From Amphirosellinia nigrospora (lineage: Eukaryota; Ascomycota; Sordariomycetes; Xylariales; Xylariaceae): a stretch of 64,000 bases of DNA. Below, piece by piece: positions 47,301 to 58,253 of the stretch. The stretch's first letter is position 1; every line of letters begins with the position of its first letter. The notes under the pieces were generated by a model, which saw only the letters and a program-made list of their open reading frames with translations, made no database searches and was not told where the DNA came from. The stretch spans positions 6,591,058-6,655,057 of the forward strand of contig SCHM01000003.1 in the NCBI GenBank assembly GCA_004123355.1, in the 5' to 3' direction. The translations under genes and the position numbers were made by a program.

Positions 47301-48185
47301 ATCGACATGTACCCACAGATGAAGAACTCAAGCATCAGGCACGGTGGATAGTATACGATGAGTAAGTCGAGAACTGCTAGCCCTGGTCTTCCACTGTACT
47401 AACATCACTCCAGCGATGACCCATTTAATCAGACAGCAGCCGACAATGCAGAGTGGCTACAACGATTCAAGATTGACGCGGGAATTCTACCACCCGGGTC
47501 CGGTCCAGGCCTAGGTATCCGGTCCGTAGCCTGGAATCTTAAAGACGGCGGTACCGGATTTGAGCCACCTTATGTCACTCCCAATCCTGCGGCGATGATC
47601 GAGCCGCTTCACGGAAAGCCGCAGATATACCTCAACGACCAAGCGAAGCCTTTCGAGTCCGATGCCAGCACTGCAAACCACTTTCTCCAAACTTTCACTC
47701 AGCGATACCCGGCACCAGCCAAGATCTTTTGTAGTCGTGAGCTCGAAAAAAACGGAATACGTCAAGCGTGAGCTGCAAAAGACGGGCATTTTCCCGGGTG
47801 ATACTCAGCTCCAAGCGCGGGCTCGTGACATTTTGGGAATGCAAAAGACCCCTTGCGATGATGCTATCTTACTTGGCAAGTTCAAGGCCGCACTGCAAGG
47901 GACTATCTCTGCGCAGCAACCCATCCCTATGGAGACCGATTTTGCCTTTGATTTCGCCACGACACTTCCAGCTCCTGTGCCCACAACCTCGGCACTTTCA
48001 GCACACTTGGCTTCATCTATGCCCACTCTGGACCCAGTACTTTCTATTCCAACTGCAGATACTTTCTCTGAGGGATGGACCTTGACTTGAACTTTACGGA
48101 GCAGGAACTCAACGACATCCTCCAGGATGTTAGCTATGGGCTTGGCGATAATATGCAGCTGAACCCAACAACCGACGCGTTATGA
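44355..48185 (+). CDS. Homeobox (TALE-type) and C2H2 zinc-finger transcription factor with repeated C-terminal module
   Basis: About 1,200 residues. An acidic N-terminus is followed by a Cys cluster (CANCSRWAYQC ... CTSCVALRRAC, near 44700-44805). A TALE homeodomain (45025-45185) shows HHPYPTDEERESLQKITGL and NKTQITNWLANARRRGK. A Ser-rich linker precedes C2H2-type fingers (FQCTFCTETFRTKHDWQRH; CSFCGEANPDDAHVESH; RCGFCGVVLDSWSVRVDH). A 61-nt intron (about 46143-46198) leads into a C-terminal half built of about five related modules, and the tail carries an acidic ELNDILQDV, like an activation motif. The frame changes at about 44833, 47030, 47746-47752 (A7, one too many) and 48072-48074. A second intron is near 47362-47413. 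The architecture is known for fungal homeobox-C2H2 developmental factors; the C-terminal repeats are the unusual part. Confidence 0.88.
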
Positions 48186-48920
48186 AATGTCACCGGAGGT
48201 TTCACATGTTTAATTGATGGTTAACGAGGCACTATTGATTTTTTTTTTTTGATCCGTTTCATTCTAGTTATGATACCATGCTAAAAAAACATCATGTTGT
48301 GGATTTTATTATGGAGTTGGGCGCAGAACAACTTCGCTCTTTAACATTCTGTATATATCAGCATGCATAATGGACATATTAATCATACCTTGCGGCCCAA
48401 TCAAGAGGCGGCATTTCGAGTATCCATGTAAGCCAATTCAGCGAAGTTCTCATTTATGCGGCCCAATGAGCGATCAACGTAGAGTTCTTGTCCTGCTTCT
48501 TGAAGTAAATAATCCATGTCATTGCATGTTGTTTTTGACCACACGTCCGGGCCATTATGCTGGGTATACAAAATACAGGACCGGGTTTCTGGAGGTTCTG
48601 GAGACGGGTTATTCCCCTTTCAGTGATTTCCGTTATTCTCCGACAGTTCCCTTTGGGGCTCTCTCACAATAATCCACTAATGAGGTAATCGACATTGCTA
48701 CGCTGTTCCGTTCCGGTGACGACGCCTGCGAGCCTTCATCCACGAGAAAGCGCGTGATGTGGGATTTGCCCGGCCTGCCAAGATTCATCATGGAGATGTT
48801 GGTCTATCCATACTTTATATTATAAGGAGCTTCCCAGGTCCCGTGGAGAAGGACAATGTGTAACGCAGGCAGTCCGCCGATCACCCCACGATCGATAATT
48901 CTCCCATACAGTCCTCTACG
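48186..48920. other. Intergenic between homeobox and GH43 genes
   Basis: A T10-11 run at 48240-48250 probably belongs to the homeobox 3' UTR. No gene. Confidence 0.55.
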
Positions 48921-50016
48921 ATGGGTTTGCGCAAGATGTTCGGGACTCTCTTGGGTCTGGTGACGGCGGTGAGCTTCGCTTCCGCATGGACGAACCCGAT
49001 TCGTAGGTAAGTGTATGCCTACATGCTTTTAGCAGTGCGCCTATCCGGGACTGACATGGAAAAGCCCGGGAGGGTCCGATCCTTTCGTGACATACAGCGG
49101 AGGTTACTACTACCTCATGTCGACGTCGTGGACAGACGTCGAGATAGCCCGCTCGACGACCGTCGCGGGCCTCAAGACGGCCACGAAAAAGGTCATCTAC
49201 ACCAGCACCGACGCATCGCGCGACGCCAACGTCTGGGCGCCCGAGGTCCATTACTTCAACGGCGCCTGGTACGTCTACTTTACCGCGGGTCGATCCAGCG
49301 ACCTCGACAACCAGAGACTGCACGTCCTTAAAGGTATGTGCCACTACTATTCACGTGCCTTGCTTCCTGTTGACACATGACGAACAAAAAAAAGGCGGCG
49401 CTACGCCCTGGGACTCGTTCACGTACGCCGCCCAGCTGACGACCGAGTGGGCCATCGACGCCTCGACGCTGCGCACCAGCTTCGGCGACTACCTCGTCTT
49501 CTCGTGCTTCCACGGGGTGTCGGCGCAGTCGCTGTGCATCCAGAAGCTGGGCTCGGACTACACGTCGCTGACGGGGTCGATCAGCGTCATCTCGCAGCCC
49601 ACGGCGCGTGGGAGGTGGTGTCGGCGCCGGTCAACGAGGGGCCGGCGGCGCTGTACTGGGGCGGCAAGACGTACCTCGCGTACTCGGCGTCGTACTGTTG
49701 GTCCCCCTCGTACTGCCTCGGCCTGCTGACGTGGGACGGCGCGACGGACCCGACCCAGGCCGGCGCGTGGTCCAAGTCGAGCGGCTGCGTCCTGTCCTCG
49801 GCGAACGGGAACTTCGGCACCGGCCATAACTCGTTCTTCCAGAGCCCCGACGGCAGCCAGACCTGGATCGCGTACCATGCCACGAGCAATTCCGCCGGCG
49901 CCTGCGACGATAGTCGTTATACGATGGTCCAGCTGCTTGGCAGCCATAGCGATGGATCGCCCAACTTCGGCACCCCGGTTGATTTCTCACATGCTTATAG
50001 TGAGCCTAGTTCATAG
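48921..50016 (+). CDS. Secreted glycoside hydrolase family 43
   Basis: Five-bladed beta-propeller hydrolase acting on arabinan/xylan side chains (family knowledge). MGLRKMFGTLLGLVTAVSFA from the ATG at 48921 is a signal peptide with cleavage near SFASAW. An intron (about 48994-49062) precedes the propeller: GGSDPFVTYSGGYYYLMS (catalytic-base Asp), NVWAPEVHYFNGAWYVYF (second-blade motif), DASTLRTSFGDYL (Asp), and VNEGPAALYWGGKTYLAYS (catalytic-acid Glu), then GTGHNSFFQSPDG and WIAYHA. A second intron follows LKG (about 49334-49395). One base is lost near 49605 before WEVVSAPVNEGP. Codon third positions are strongly G/C, more than in neighbours. The precise activity (arabinofuranosidase versus others) cannot be read from the sequence. 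Confidence 0.88.
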
Positions 50017-50516
50017 ACGGAGGCTCTGTTCGGCAGTTGGGTGACAGCGGCAAGCTGATGCTAAGATACCGCGTCGTAGTTATGTTAAGGAATAGACTGC
50101 AGACTGGTCGAAGAAGCCTGCTGATTACGTGACTGTTAATTTGCATTGCTCTTTGCAAGATACCTACATGATACTTCTGTTACAATTGCGTCGTGATATC
50201 GAGAGAAGTGAATTGAATTCCATTTCTGATGTGGGCCTTGCTTTAACCGTGACTAATTCTGTCAGCTCTCCCTTTGGTGGTTGTCTAAAGCTTCGTCATT
50301 CATTAGTGGGGCTACAATCTCAGGGCATTACAGCAGACGGGATCTCGTACGAAGATAGATAACTTACTAGGCTGCATGTGTTCACCTTCGAGCTCTCACC
50401 TCTGATATCTAACGCTATCCTAACAATATACTATACCATACTAAATATTTCCCCTTGGCAACTATAGATAATTGCTCCAAACCGCTACCTAGGTAGATCT
50501 ATAACCCGCCGTCAAG
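50017..50516. other. Intergenic, GMF promoter
   Basis: 500 bp. The perfect palindrome CTACCTAGGTAG at 50485-50496 lies 21 bp before the GMF start codon. No gene. Confidence 0.6.
50485..50496. promoter_or_regulatory. CTACCTAGGTAG palindrome near GMF start
   Basis: 12-bp perfect inverted repeat. A factor site, an element in the 5' UTR or a chance hit are all possible; it matches the motif seen at 30825. Confidence 0.45.
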
Positions 50517-51258
50517 ATGGTACAGCCCCTCACTCATCACCCCGCCATCCCCCCCCCGATTCTGGTTGCAGCGTAGCGCAGCACATCACGGCTAACCACC
50601 CAGTCATAGAGTTCTGAAGCACGACTCTACACCTTCTCGGAGGAGACGAAAGAGCATTTGCGAAAGTTCAGGTTAACCACCTCCCGTGCCAGCGGTCCGC
50701 AGGCTGTTATCTGTATGTACGTCTCCACACGCGAGAAACGGCCGATATAGATCACGTCGCCCACGTACTATACCATTTGCGCACGTGCGGCAATGTTCAA
50801 ATATCGGACGGACTGACACGTCGTCATGCTACCACAGATTTGATCGATAGGAAGACACACGAGATCAAGCAGGATGAAGACAAAGTAGTCTACAAGTCTC
50901 TTGAGGAGATTGCAGACGATCTCCCCGATAACTCGCCGCGGTATATATTGCTTAGCTACCCGCTAACGCTCGTACGTGCAATGTTTTGTTTTACGTCTTG
51001 TTGTTGAACCTTGAGATATATACAACATGGTGTCCATCTATGGAGCTCACTTGCTAATCTTCGGCATAGTCATCTGGCCGGCTCTCCGTCCCATACGTCC
51101 TACTATACTACCTACCCACGACATGCAACTCCGAAAGCCGCATGATGTATGCCGGCGCTAAAGAATTGATTCGGAACACAAGCGAGGTCGGGAAGGTAAT
51201 CGATATTGAAAGTGCCGATGACTTGGCGGACATTCCAAAGAGGTTAGGAGCCGAATAG
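50517..51258 (+). CDS. Glia maturation factor-type ADF-H protein (actin branch regulator, AIM7/Gmf1-like)
   Basis: ADF-homology protein that binds Arp2/3 and debranches actin (family knowledge); about 140 residues. The ATG at 50517-50519 is followed at once by a 90-nt intron (50520-50609, branch-like GCTAACC), so exon 1 is the start codon alone; splicing gives MSSEARLYTFSEETKEHLRK. Introns 2 (about 50710-50835) and 3 (about 50969-51070) also close in frame. Motifs: KVVYKSLEEIADDLPDNSPR, YILLSYPLTL, SGRLSVPYVLLYYLP, MMYAGAKELIRNTSEVGKV. Intact. It converges on NBP35, with 231 bp between stops. Confidence 0.92.
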
Positions 51259-51489
51259 AGTTGATGACCTAAAATAGTGGTGTCTGTTGCGACTTATAAG
51301 TATGTGAGCCATAGATAGGCCCGAGTGCTGGCGTTATTTAGACCGAGCAACACATTCAAATCTCCCTCCGATTTCACTCTATATCGTGGCTTTCGGTTTA
51401 TGGTGATGATCAATGCGCTCGTATTCGGACAGAAAGAAGGGTTTATGGGTTGGTAATTTGGCAATGTTTTTCCATTGCCGTAGGCCCAT

Positions 51490-52509
51490 CTAGTCGGCTA
51501 GTATAACTTCCTCGCCAACTTCTGCGGCCAGGCCCTCTACGACGCGCTTAAGCGCCTTGCGCGCTGGGCTATCCGGGTAATGGTCGAAGAAGCTCTCTCC
51601 ATAATCGCAAGCCATGCCTATCCTCGGATCTAGCGGCACCTCGCCTAAGAATCGGATGCCCATCTCTTTCGCCAGAGCCGCGCCACCGCCCGTCGTAGCT
51701 TTAAATATCTGGCTCTCATGCGTGCAGTTTGGGCACACGAAGCCGCTCATATTCTCTACTAGACCTAACACTTTGATCCCCGCCTTCTTACAGAAGTCAA
51801 TCTCCTTCCGCACGTCAAGCAGGGACACTTCCTGCGGCGTCGTTACCATTATAGCGCCGTCTATTCCACTCTCCTTTAAGAGGCTGTTGACGCTAAGATG
51901 CTCGTCGCTCGTGCCTGGCGGAGTGTCGACCAGTAGAAAATCCATCTCGCCCCACTCGACCTCCTTCAAAAACTTCTTGATGAGGCCGTTCTTCTTCGGG
52001 CCGCGCCAGATGATGGCGTCGTCGCGGTTCGGCAGCATGAACTGGATGCTCATGACGCCCAGATTGTCGGCGACCCAGACAGGCGACCACCCGGAATTGC
52101 TGATGTGGATCGTCTCGTCCTCGACACCCATCATCTTGGGGATGCTCGGCCCGCAGATGTCGGCGTCCATGATGCCCACGGTGCGCGCCTCGTCGGCCGC
52201 GAACGCATGCGCAAGTAGGCTGGTGAACGTGCTCTTTCCCACGCCTCCCTTTCCGGATAACACCAGGATCTTGTGCCGCACGCCGGCCAGCCGCGCCGTG
52301 ACGAGCGGGATATCCGGGTCGGGGCCTTTGGGCGCGCTGGCGCAGATTACCTGGTTCGGACATCCTTCGCACGAGTCTGCCTTACCGGCCGCCTCGGATT
52401 CGGGGCCGGGACAGTGCTCCGGCTCGGGCGCCACGAGCTGCGGACGCGCCTTCAACGGGTTGTCGATAACATCCTGAACAGGCTCGGGTTCTTCGAGCGA
52501 CGGCGCCAT
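51490..52509 (-). CDS. NBP35: Cytosolic Fe-S cluster assembly scaffold NBP35
   Basis: P-loop ATPase scaffold of the CIA pathway; works with CFD1 to build [4Fe-4S] clusters in cytosol and nucleus. An intact 339-residue frame. The N-terminal four-Cys motif is C-x13-C-x2-C-x5-C (CPGPES ... [11 protein letters not shown]), which separates NBP35 from CFD1. Walker A is [27 protein letters not shown] and [13 protein letters not shown] follow, and the C-terminal cluster-bridging CPNC sits in [12 protein letters not shown]. Start at 52509 is the first Met and gives the usual N-terminal length. Single exon, no anomaly. Confidence 0.97.
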   Translation of the reverse strand: MAPSLEEPEPVQDVIDNPLKARPQLVAPEPEHCPGPESEAAGKADSCEGCPNQVICASAPKGPDPDIPLVTARLAGVRHKILVLSGKGGVGKSTFTSLLAHAFAADEARTVGIMDADICGPSIPKMMGVEDETIHISNSGWSPVWVADNLGVMSIQFMLPNRDDAIIWRGPKKNGLIKKFLKEVEWGEMDFLLVDTPPGTSDEHLSVNSLLKESGIDGAIMVTTPQEVSLLDVRKEIDFCKKAGIKVLGLVENMSGFVCPNCTHESQIFKATTGGGAALAKEMGIRFLGEVPLDPRIGMACDYGESFFDHYPDSPARKALKRVVEGLAAEVGEEVILAD

Positions 52510-53311
52510 GGTTTGTCTCTGGGTTCAGATGCTGCTGTTGCTGTGTACAACAAAAGAGGGCGAGAGCCCCGGCAGCTCGAAATATTTACAGTCAATCGGC
52601 CGATGGGGACAACTTCCAGTCTTGATTATAAATTCGGATGAATGCTCCAGCTTACTCGGACCGGAGCAGTAACCGGAGGTAGGTACTAAAGAATGGGGTC
52701 TCTTGTAGTGGGGTTGCTGTCCATCGACACCCATGCTCTAGCGTGTTGATGACCCTTCGTTTTCATTCGGTCTATTCTTTGAAAATGATGTCATCCCAAC
52801 TAGTCAAATGTTTGACGTTGTTTTCTAGCTGCATCCCTGGTCCATCCAAAGAAATATCCGCCCGTTGTCAGCGTTGAAACGTTGGCTTAAGTGGCGATAA
52901 TGCCTGGCAGACTCACCGATAAGACTTGCTTGGAAGCACCTCGACGTCAGGAGGGGTAACTTTAAGTAGATCCCTAGCATAGATCCCTAGCATAGATCCC
53001 TAGCATCTGGTGGTTTAGGTTAGTTAGCCACGAGGCGGGGCGCATAACTGCACCCGCCTGCCTTACTTCTAAGTAGGTAGCTAAATCATTGTTGCCCCAC
53101 CATAGTCGCGTTTACGCGCTAGGAGCTTTTAGTTATTGACATGTCTACTCTTTTCTTTATTTAGCCTTGATTTCTGTAGCAAACAGTGTCTCAACTTAAG
53201 ACACCGCCATTTATAGGCTTCGGTCTCGCCAATACATATATATAATTACAACGGCTTCTGGATTACCTAGATTCGGGGTTGAACTGTCTGCATGTCCAAC
53301 GAACTCCAGTC
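52510..53311. promoter_or_regulatory. Divergent promoter region (NBP35 / HOS3-type HDAC)
   Basis: 800 bp between outward-facing starts, containing a threefold 13-bp direct repeat (52968-53006). The HDAC side ends in an overlapping upstream ORF (53292-53366). No gene. Confidence 0.6.
52968..53006. repeat. Three exact copies of a 13-bp unit (AGATCCCTAGCAT)
   Basis: Head-to-tail, no mismatches, in the middle of the divergent NBP35/HDAC promoter. Confidence 0.9.
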
Positions 53312-53366
53312 ATGGCTTCCCCTGAGCGTAGTCCAGCTCAAAATCACCATGCATCGCCATCGGTAA
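53292..53366 (+). promoter_or_regulatory. Upstream ORF overlapping the HDAC start
   Basis: An ATG at 53292 opens a 24-codon frame (plus stop) that overlaps the deduced HDAC ATG at 53312 in another frame. If the transcript begins upstream of 53292, it would lower HDAC translation. Confidence 0.4.
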
Positions 53367-56300
53367 ACAACAACGGCCATGGCTACGATCATGAAGACCA
53401 CAACAACAACAGCAACCTCTTACTCTCACTCAACAAACTTTCGTTATCTGCCTCTCCCCAATCCGAATCCAATGCGTCATCGCATCCCGTCAGTCAACGA
53501 CAGCGACCGTCTGTTTCTCCTGACACACGAGCAGCTCCGCGTAGTCCTTTAACAAAAGCGAATCTCGATCGCATGACTGCTGGTACCCATCTACATCGCC
53601 TGGGCTTATTCGAAAAGCCTCGATGAACTCGATTCGCTCTGGTACGCCGAGCCGCGCCCCTTCGCGCCGAGGAAGCTCCGCCCCTTTCCTTTCTCCAACC
53701 GCGGCAAAACCTCCGTCCGACGTACTCTCGATCTATGGGGATGCAGTGAGGGAACGCTCTCCACGAACGGCTGCTTCAGTGGCTAAAGCGTATCTGGCCA
53801 AGGAGTTGGAGCTTTTGCACGGTACCGCCTCTGATCCGTCTACCGAGACTATCGTCATTCTACATGACGACTGTTACGGGCACCGCTACTCGAGGCCGCG
53901 CGCATCAAAGAATCTGCTTAACACCATCGTCGAGCGACCCGAAAGGATCCAGGCCAGCATTCTAGGTTTGTCGATGGCTTACGTCCGATTAGGAGAGAGA
54001 CACTGCGAAGGGAAGCATCCTATTCACCCGGACCTGGACCCAAAGACGCTTTCCAGCATACCTTTTCGCATTCACAAAACGCCCGCAAAATCGCTATTTC
54101 GTCCACTGCGGTAACAAATGTCCACGGCAACAAATGGATGGAGGAGCTGAAGATTATGTGTGACTCAGCCGAGGCAAAACTTGCACTCAACGGAAACGAG
54201 CTTCGGAGGCCCGAGATGAATCGGGGGCCGGACGCAGAGCCTCCACAACACTTCCACCAAGGTGACCTTTACTTATGCTCTGAGTCATTGAATGCTATGG
54301 AGGGGGCATTAGGCGCTGTTTGCGAAGCCGTCGACGCAGTTTTCTCTACGTCCCTCATCGACGTGCCTTTGTTGCCGTACGGCCCCCTGGGCATCACTGC
54401 TCTGCTTCGTTTCCGTCTGGTTTCTGCTGGGTGAACAACGTTCATGTCGGAATTATGCATGGAATATTAAATCATGGCCTAACGCATGTGGCGATCATCG
54501 ACTTTGATTTGCATGGCTCGCAGGCTATCGCCTGGCAGCATAACAACGTGGATTGGCCAAAAATGCGGCTGCATGGAAAAAGACGTCGATAGGATATTTT
54601 AGCATCCATGACATCAATTCGTATCCATGCGAATATGGCGACGAAGAGAAGGTCAAGAACGCTAGCCTGTGCATCGATAATGCTCATGGACAAAATATAT
54701 GGAATGTCCATTTACAAGAGTGGAAATCAGATGTGGAGTTCTGGAAGCTCTACCAATCCAAGTATTCCATCCTGCTCGAGAAGACTCGCAACTATCTGCG
54801 ACTACAAACGGAACGGCTTCGTGCTGCTGGGCATATGCAAAGAGCCGCCATCTTTTTGTCCGCCGGATTTGACGCGAGTGAATGGGAGGGCGCTGGAATG
54901 CAGCGGCATAAAGTTAATGTGCCAACTGAATTTTATGCTCGACTTACGAGAGACGTGGTCCGGCTCGCATCCGAAGAAGGACTTGGTGTCGATGGACGTG
55001 TCATTAGCGTTCTAGAAGGTGGCTATAGTGACAGAGCTTTATACTCTGGAGTGCTTAGTCACTTGAGTGGTTTGGCGGGAGCCGAATCTATAGCACCTAG
55101 GGAGGAAGGGCCAAATGACCTTGGGCACGAAACAGGCCATGTAACTGGTCGTTCAGTCGGCGGAGCACTCTGAACGAGAGCGAGTTGAAGTCCTTGAAAG
55201 CTCTTGAGTTCCCATATGACCCGAACTGGTGGTCTGTAGCTGAGTTGGATCGCTTTGATGCCGCCAGAATTGAGCCTCCACCAGAACCTAAGAAGCCGCG
55301 GATGATCACGCCAGGCAATTTTTCCAACCGCAAAGCAATGACCGACGTGGCCAGATTACGTCGCAGCTTATCGAGCCTTCCTGCTTCGCAGACGATATAG
55401 CCAGATCTCCGCTCCACCGCCACCCGATATCATTGGACTACTGTGGCTCATGAGTTGAGCAAGCTCCTCATTCCGAACAATCGACAGGTCGACAGCTGTA
55501 CACATTCAGAGCTTAATAATGAAGCTACAAAGGCCAAAAAGGACCGTCAGTCCACCCAACCCGCCGTAAATGGCTCGAGTGACGCACCAGCCGCTCCCGA
55601 TGCCCCCGATGCCCCAACACGGGCTCCACTAGGATGTCTCTCCGTGAGAGGAAGCCAGTCAGTTATCTCGATGAGGATGATTATAAATCACGGCGCAGGA
55701 CAGTAGCAGGACCGACAGTCCTCGCTGCATCAAAGGTATGTCTATTTTTTTAAGATTTGAGTCTTAAAGTCTTAATACTTATTATTATCTTATAGGCTGC
55801 AGCTCGCGGGGTGCCATTACAAGCCGAGACAAAACAACCGCGTCAGGCGAATAGGAGGCTTAGCACAGCCTCTTCTATTAGCACTGTTCCAGGTTTGCCA
55901 GTGACTGTTGATACTGCACTCGGCCTGATACCTCCCTGAGTATGCGGCCCAGCTCTTCCATGAGCGTGCGCACTCAAGCTTCTACGGCTACAAGTGTTAG
56001 GAAGGGTCGTCCGGCAGCGCCACCTAAGAAAGACGGTGGCAGAGCGCCCCGAGCACCCCGTAAAACAAAACAAGCTACAGCCAAAGTCGAAACGGAGTCC
56101 TCTTCTACAACTGTACCACCTATACCTGAGGCGAGTGCGGCAACTGGGCCGCCATCTCCAAAGGCTCTATCCCCTGCGGCTGATGCTGAAACTTCGTCGA
56201 TGCTAACTGCTACACCAAGTGATCTGGACCAGATCATGAGCGGGATGAAGAAAATCAAGATTAATGTTTTGACTAAAGAGCAGAAAGAGGCGAGGTTGAA

Positions 56301-56961
56301 AGCCAAAGCAGAAATGGTGACAGCGGGCGATGAAGCAGCACGCAAGGAAGAGAGCCCCTCGGATGAGCAGCCAGTTTCCTCGCCAGCCGTTGAGGAAGCT
56401 CAGTCCGTCCCTATCTTCTAACGTAGAAGACATTCAAGACCCTACTTTACCAGTCAAAGTTGAAAGTCCCCTCAATATGGTCACTCTACGCCACCAAAAC
56501 CCAAATTTGAGGCTATGGTTCCAAGCACACACAATTGTAATCAGCCCTACGGAGCCAAGTCCATCGACAAGACCATATGCATCAAGTCCACTGGTTCAGT
56601 CTCCACCAGATCCTGCTCAAGATATAGACCTCTTTATTCCCTATCAACCTGAAGGTCCTATGCCACACATTACTATCCCTATCCAGCGACCGGTTCGTAT
56701 TTTAGAACCGAATACTGGACCCCGTCCGGCCAAACCCCACGCAGCACCAAACATTACAATCCTATTCAGTACCTGTGAGTCCGGTACGTAGAATGGGCCA
56801 TGGCTTCACTGCGACATCCAACATACCTTTCTCCCTGGTCCGGCTCTAAACACCCAATCCATGTTACAAGATAATATTCCTGTTTTACCCAACCTACTAC
56901 CAAGACCGAGGATATCGACGTCGGTAATCAGGAGATCTCCAAGATACCGGAACACCCATAA
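53312..56961 (+). CDS. HOS3-type histone deacetylase, heavily frame-broken
   Basis: Class II-like Zn-dependent lysine deacetylase of the fungal HOS3 group, about 1,100-1,200 residues. Motifs in order: TIVILHDDCYGHRYSRPR, IVERPERIQASILGLSMAY, NKWMEELKIM, HFHQGDLYLC, FVAVRPPGHHCSASFPSGF, WVNNVHVGIMHG, IIDFDLH, then SIGYFSIHDINSYPCEY, IFLSAGFDASEWEG and VISVLEGGYSD. The C-terminal half is Ser/Pro/Ala-rich with Lys patches (LRERKPVSYLDEDDY, VRKGRPAAPPKKDGG) and ends KTEDIDVGNQEISKIPEHP at 56961. Frame changes occur at about 53624, 54082, 54350, 54560, 55170, 55400-55440, 55630, 55935, 56420 and later; an intron lies near 55736-55796. At 54514/54515 the expected HHGDG of the active site is HG only: three residues are missing in frame. 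It might be a pseudogene if these changes are real. Confidence 0.85.
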
Positions 56962-58253
56962 TTATTCTACTCATTTCCCTTTGATTCTCGAGATGTCACT
57001 TTAGGTTTCCTCGGATGTCGGAAAACTACACCGTTATTGCCGTCAGAGTAATATGGCTGTATACATCTGCCACATCAGGTATATACCCTTCAATCTGATT
57101 TAGGGTGGAAACTGGCGCTTCGTGTCTTGTTGTTGAAGAACAGGAATACAATGTTCTTGAATTAGAGACTAAGCACACATGGCGTTTGCGGGAGTCCTGC
57201 CTGTTTTCTTGAGTTTCTAGACAAATGCTCGCTGTGAGCCTCTGACTTTGCCGCGTACGATACCCCCTTCTCTTGTCATCATACCTTGCCTCTTGTACGT
57301 TTCTAAGCTAGACTACGTTGAGTTAATTGAAAAAAAATGGAAAGGCTTGCAACCGAGTGTCTTAGTAGATTAACTCTGCTGTTAACGTAGGCGTGGACGA
57401 ATTCTATCAGTGCCTTGGGTAGATTATACCTGGGTAGTCTTATGTGGCTCGAGGTATATTGATATAGGCATGATAGCCTCGGTGATACCCATACCTATTA
57501 AGCTGTCAAACGATAAGCCTTTCGACTTCGCCACCGGGTTCACGCCACCATAGACCGGTAGTTCCAATACCAGCTAAAGACCCTTTTAATAAAGCCAACC
57601 TAGTAAGATTCATGTTGCTACGTGTCAACTTCCGTTCTTGCATCTAAATCTAGGCCTTGTACAATATTACAATAGATGTAGTTTAAAACAAGATCGACTG
57701 GCAGATACGGCAAAATGACAGCTACTGGTATCACGAATGCAATAGGAATGTGAACAAGAAAAGATTTTTTTTTCCAATCATGAAGCCCCTGAGGTGATCG
57801 AACTCCCATTAACCGGACTTTCTTGCCCGGATTCACCGCGGCTCACGTAGCCAGATTCCCGCATGATTAAATCGTTGGCGCCCACGTCCTATATCGAGCT
57901 TTACCACAACTCAAGTATGTCGTAAAAGAGAAAATATAATATGAAGTGCTTCTCCATTTGGTGATTGGTGACGCTAGGATTCTGAAATCAACGATATCGT
58001 TCGCATTCAATTAGAGCTATCTGAATATCTGCCAGCATTGCCTTCGCCGGAGCATCTCATGAAGTCCTTTAATCCACAAGGCAAGTCCGGGGTTTGTGTA
58101 TACCGTCAAAAAAAAAAAGGGTACCGACCTCGTACCCTTTTGTGGTATGTCACCTCGTATTGGGACCATCAATCCCGCAGGCAGATATTTCCACGTACGA
58201 TAATTCATGGGAAATCCGTCGGCTGAGCCTAACAACATGACTGTAGACCCAAG
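56962..58253. other. Intergenic, convergent 3' flanks of HDAC and Arb1
   Basis: 1.3 kb. AT-rich, with homopolymers (A at about 57331 and 58109, T at about 57767). A tRNA-like piece near 57780-57850 was checked and rejected. No gene supported. Confidence 0.55.

Noticed and set aside
57770-57860. tRNA-like sequence on the minus strand (GAGTTCGATCACC resembling a B box, CTGGCTACGTGAGCC resembling a D arm)
   Set aside because: The T stem and acceptor stem do not pair and no pol III terminator follows.
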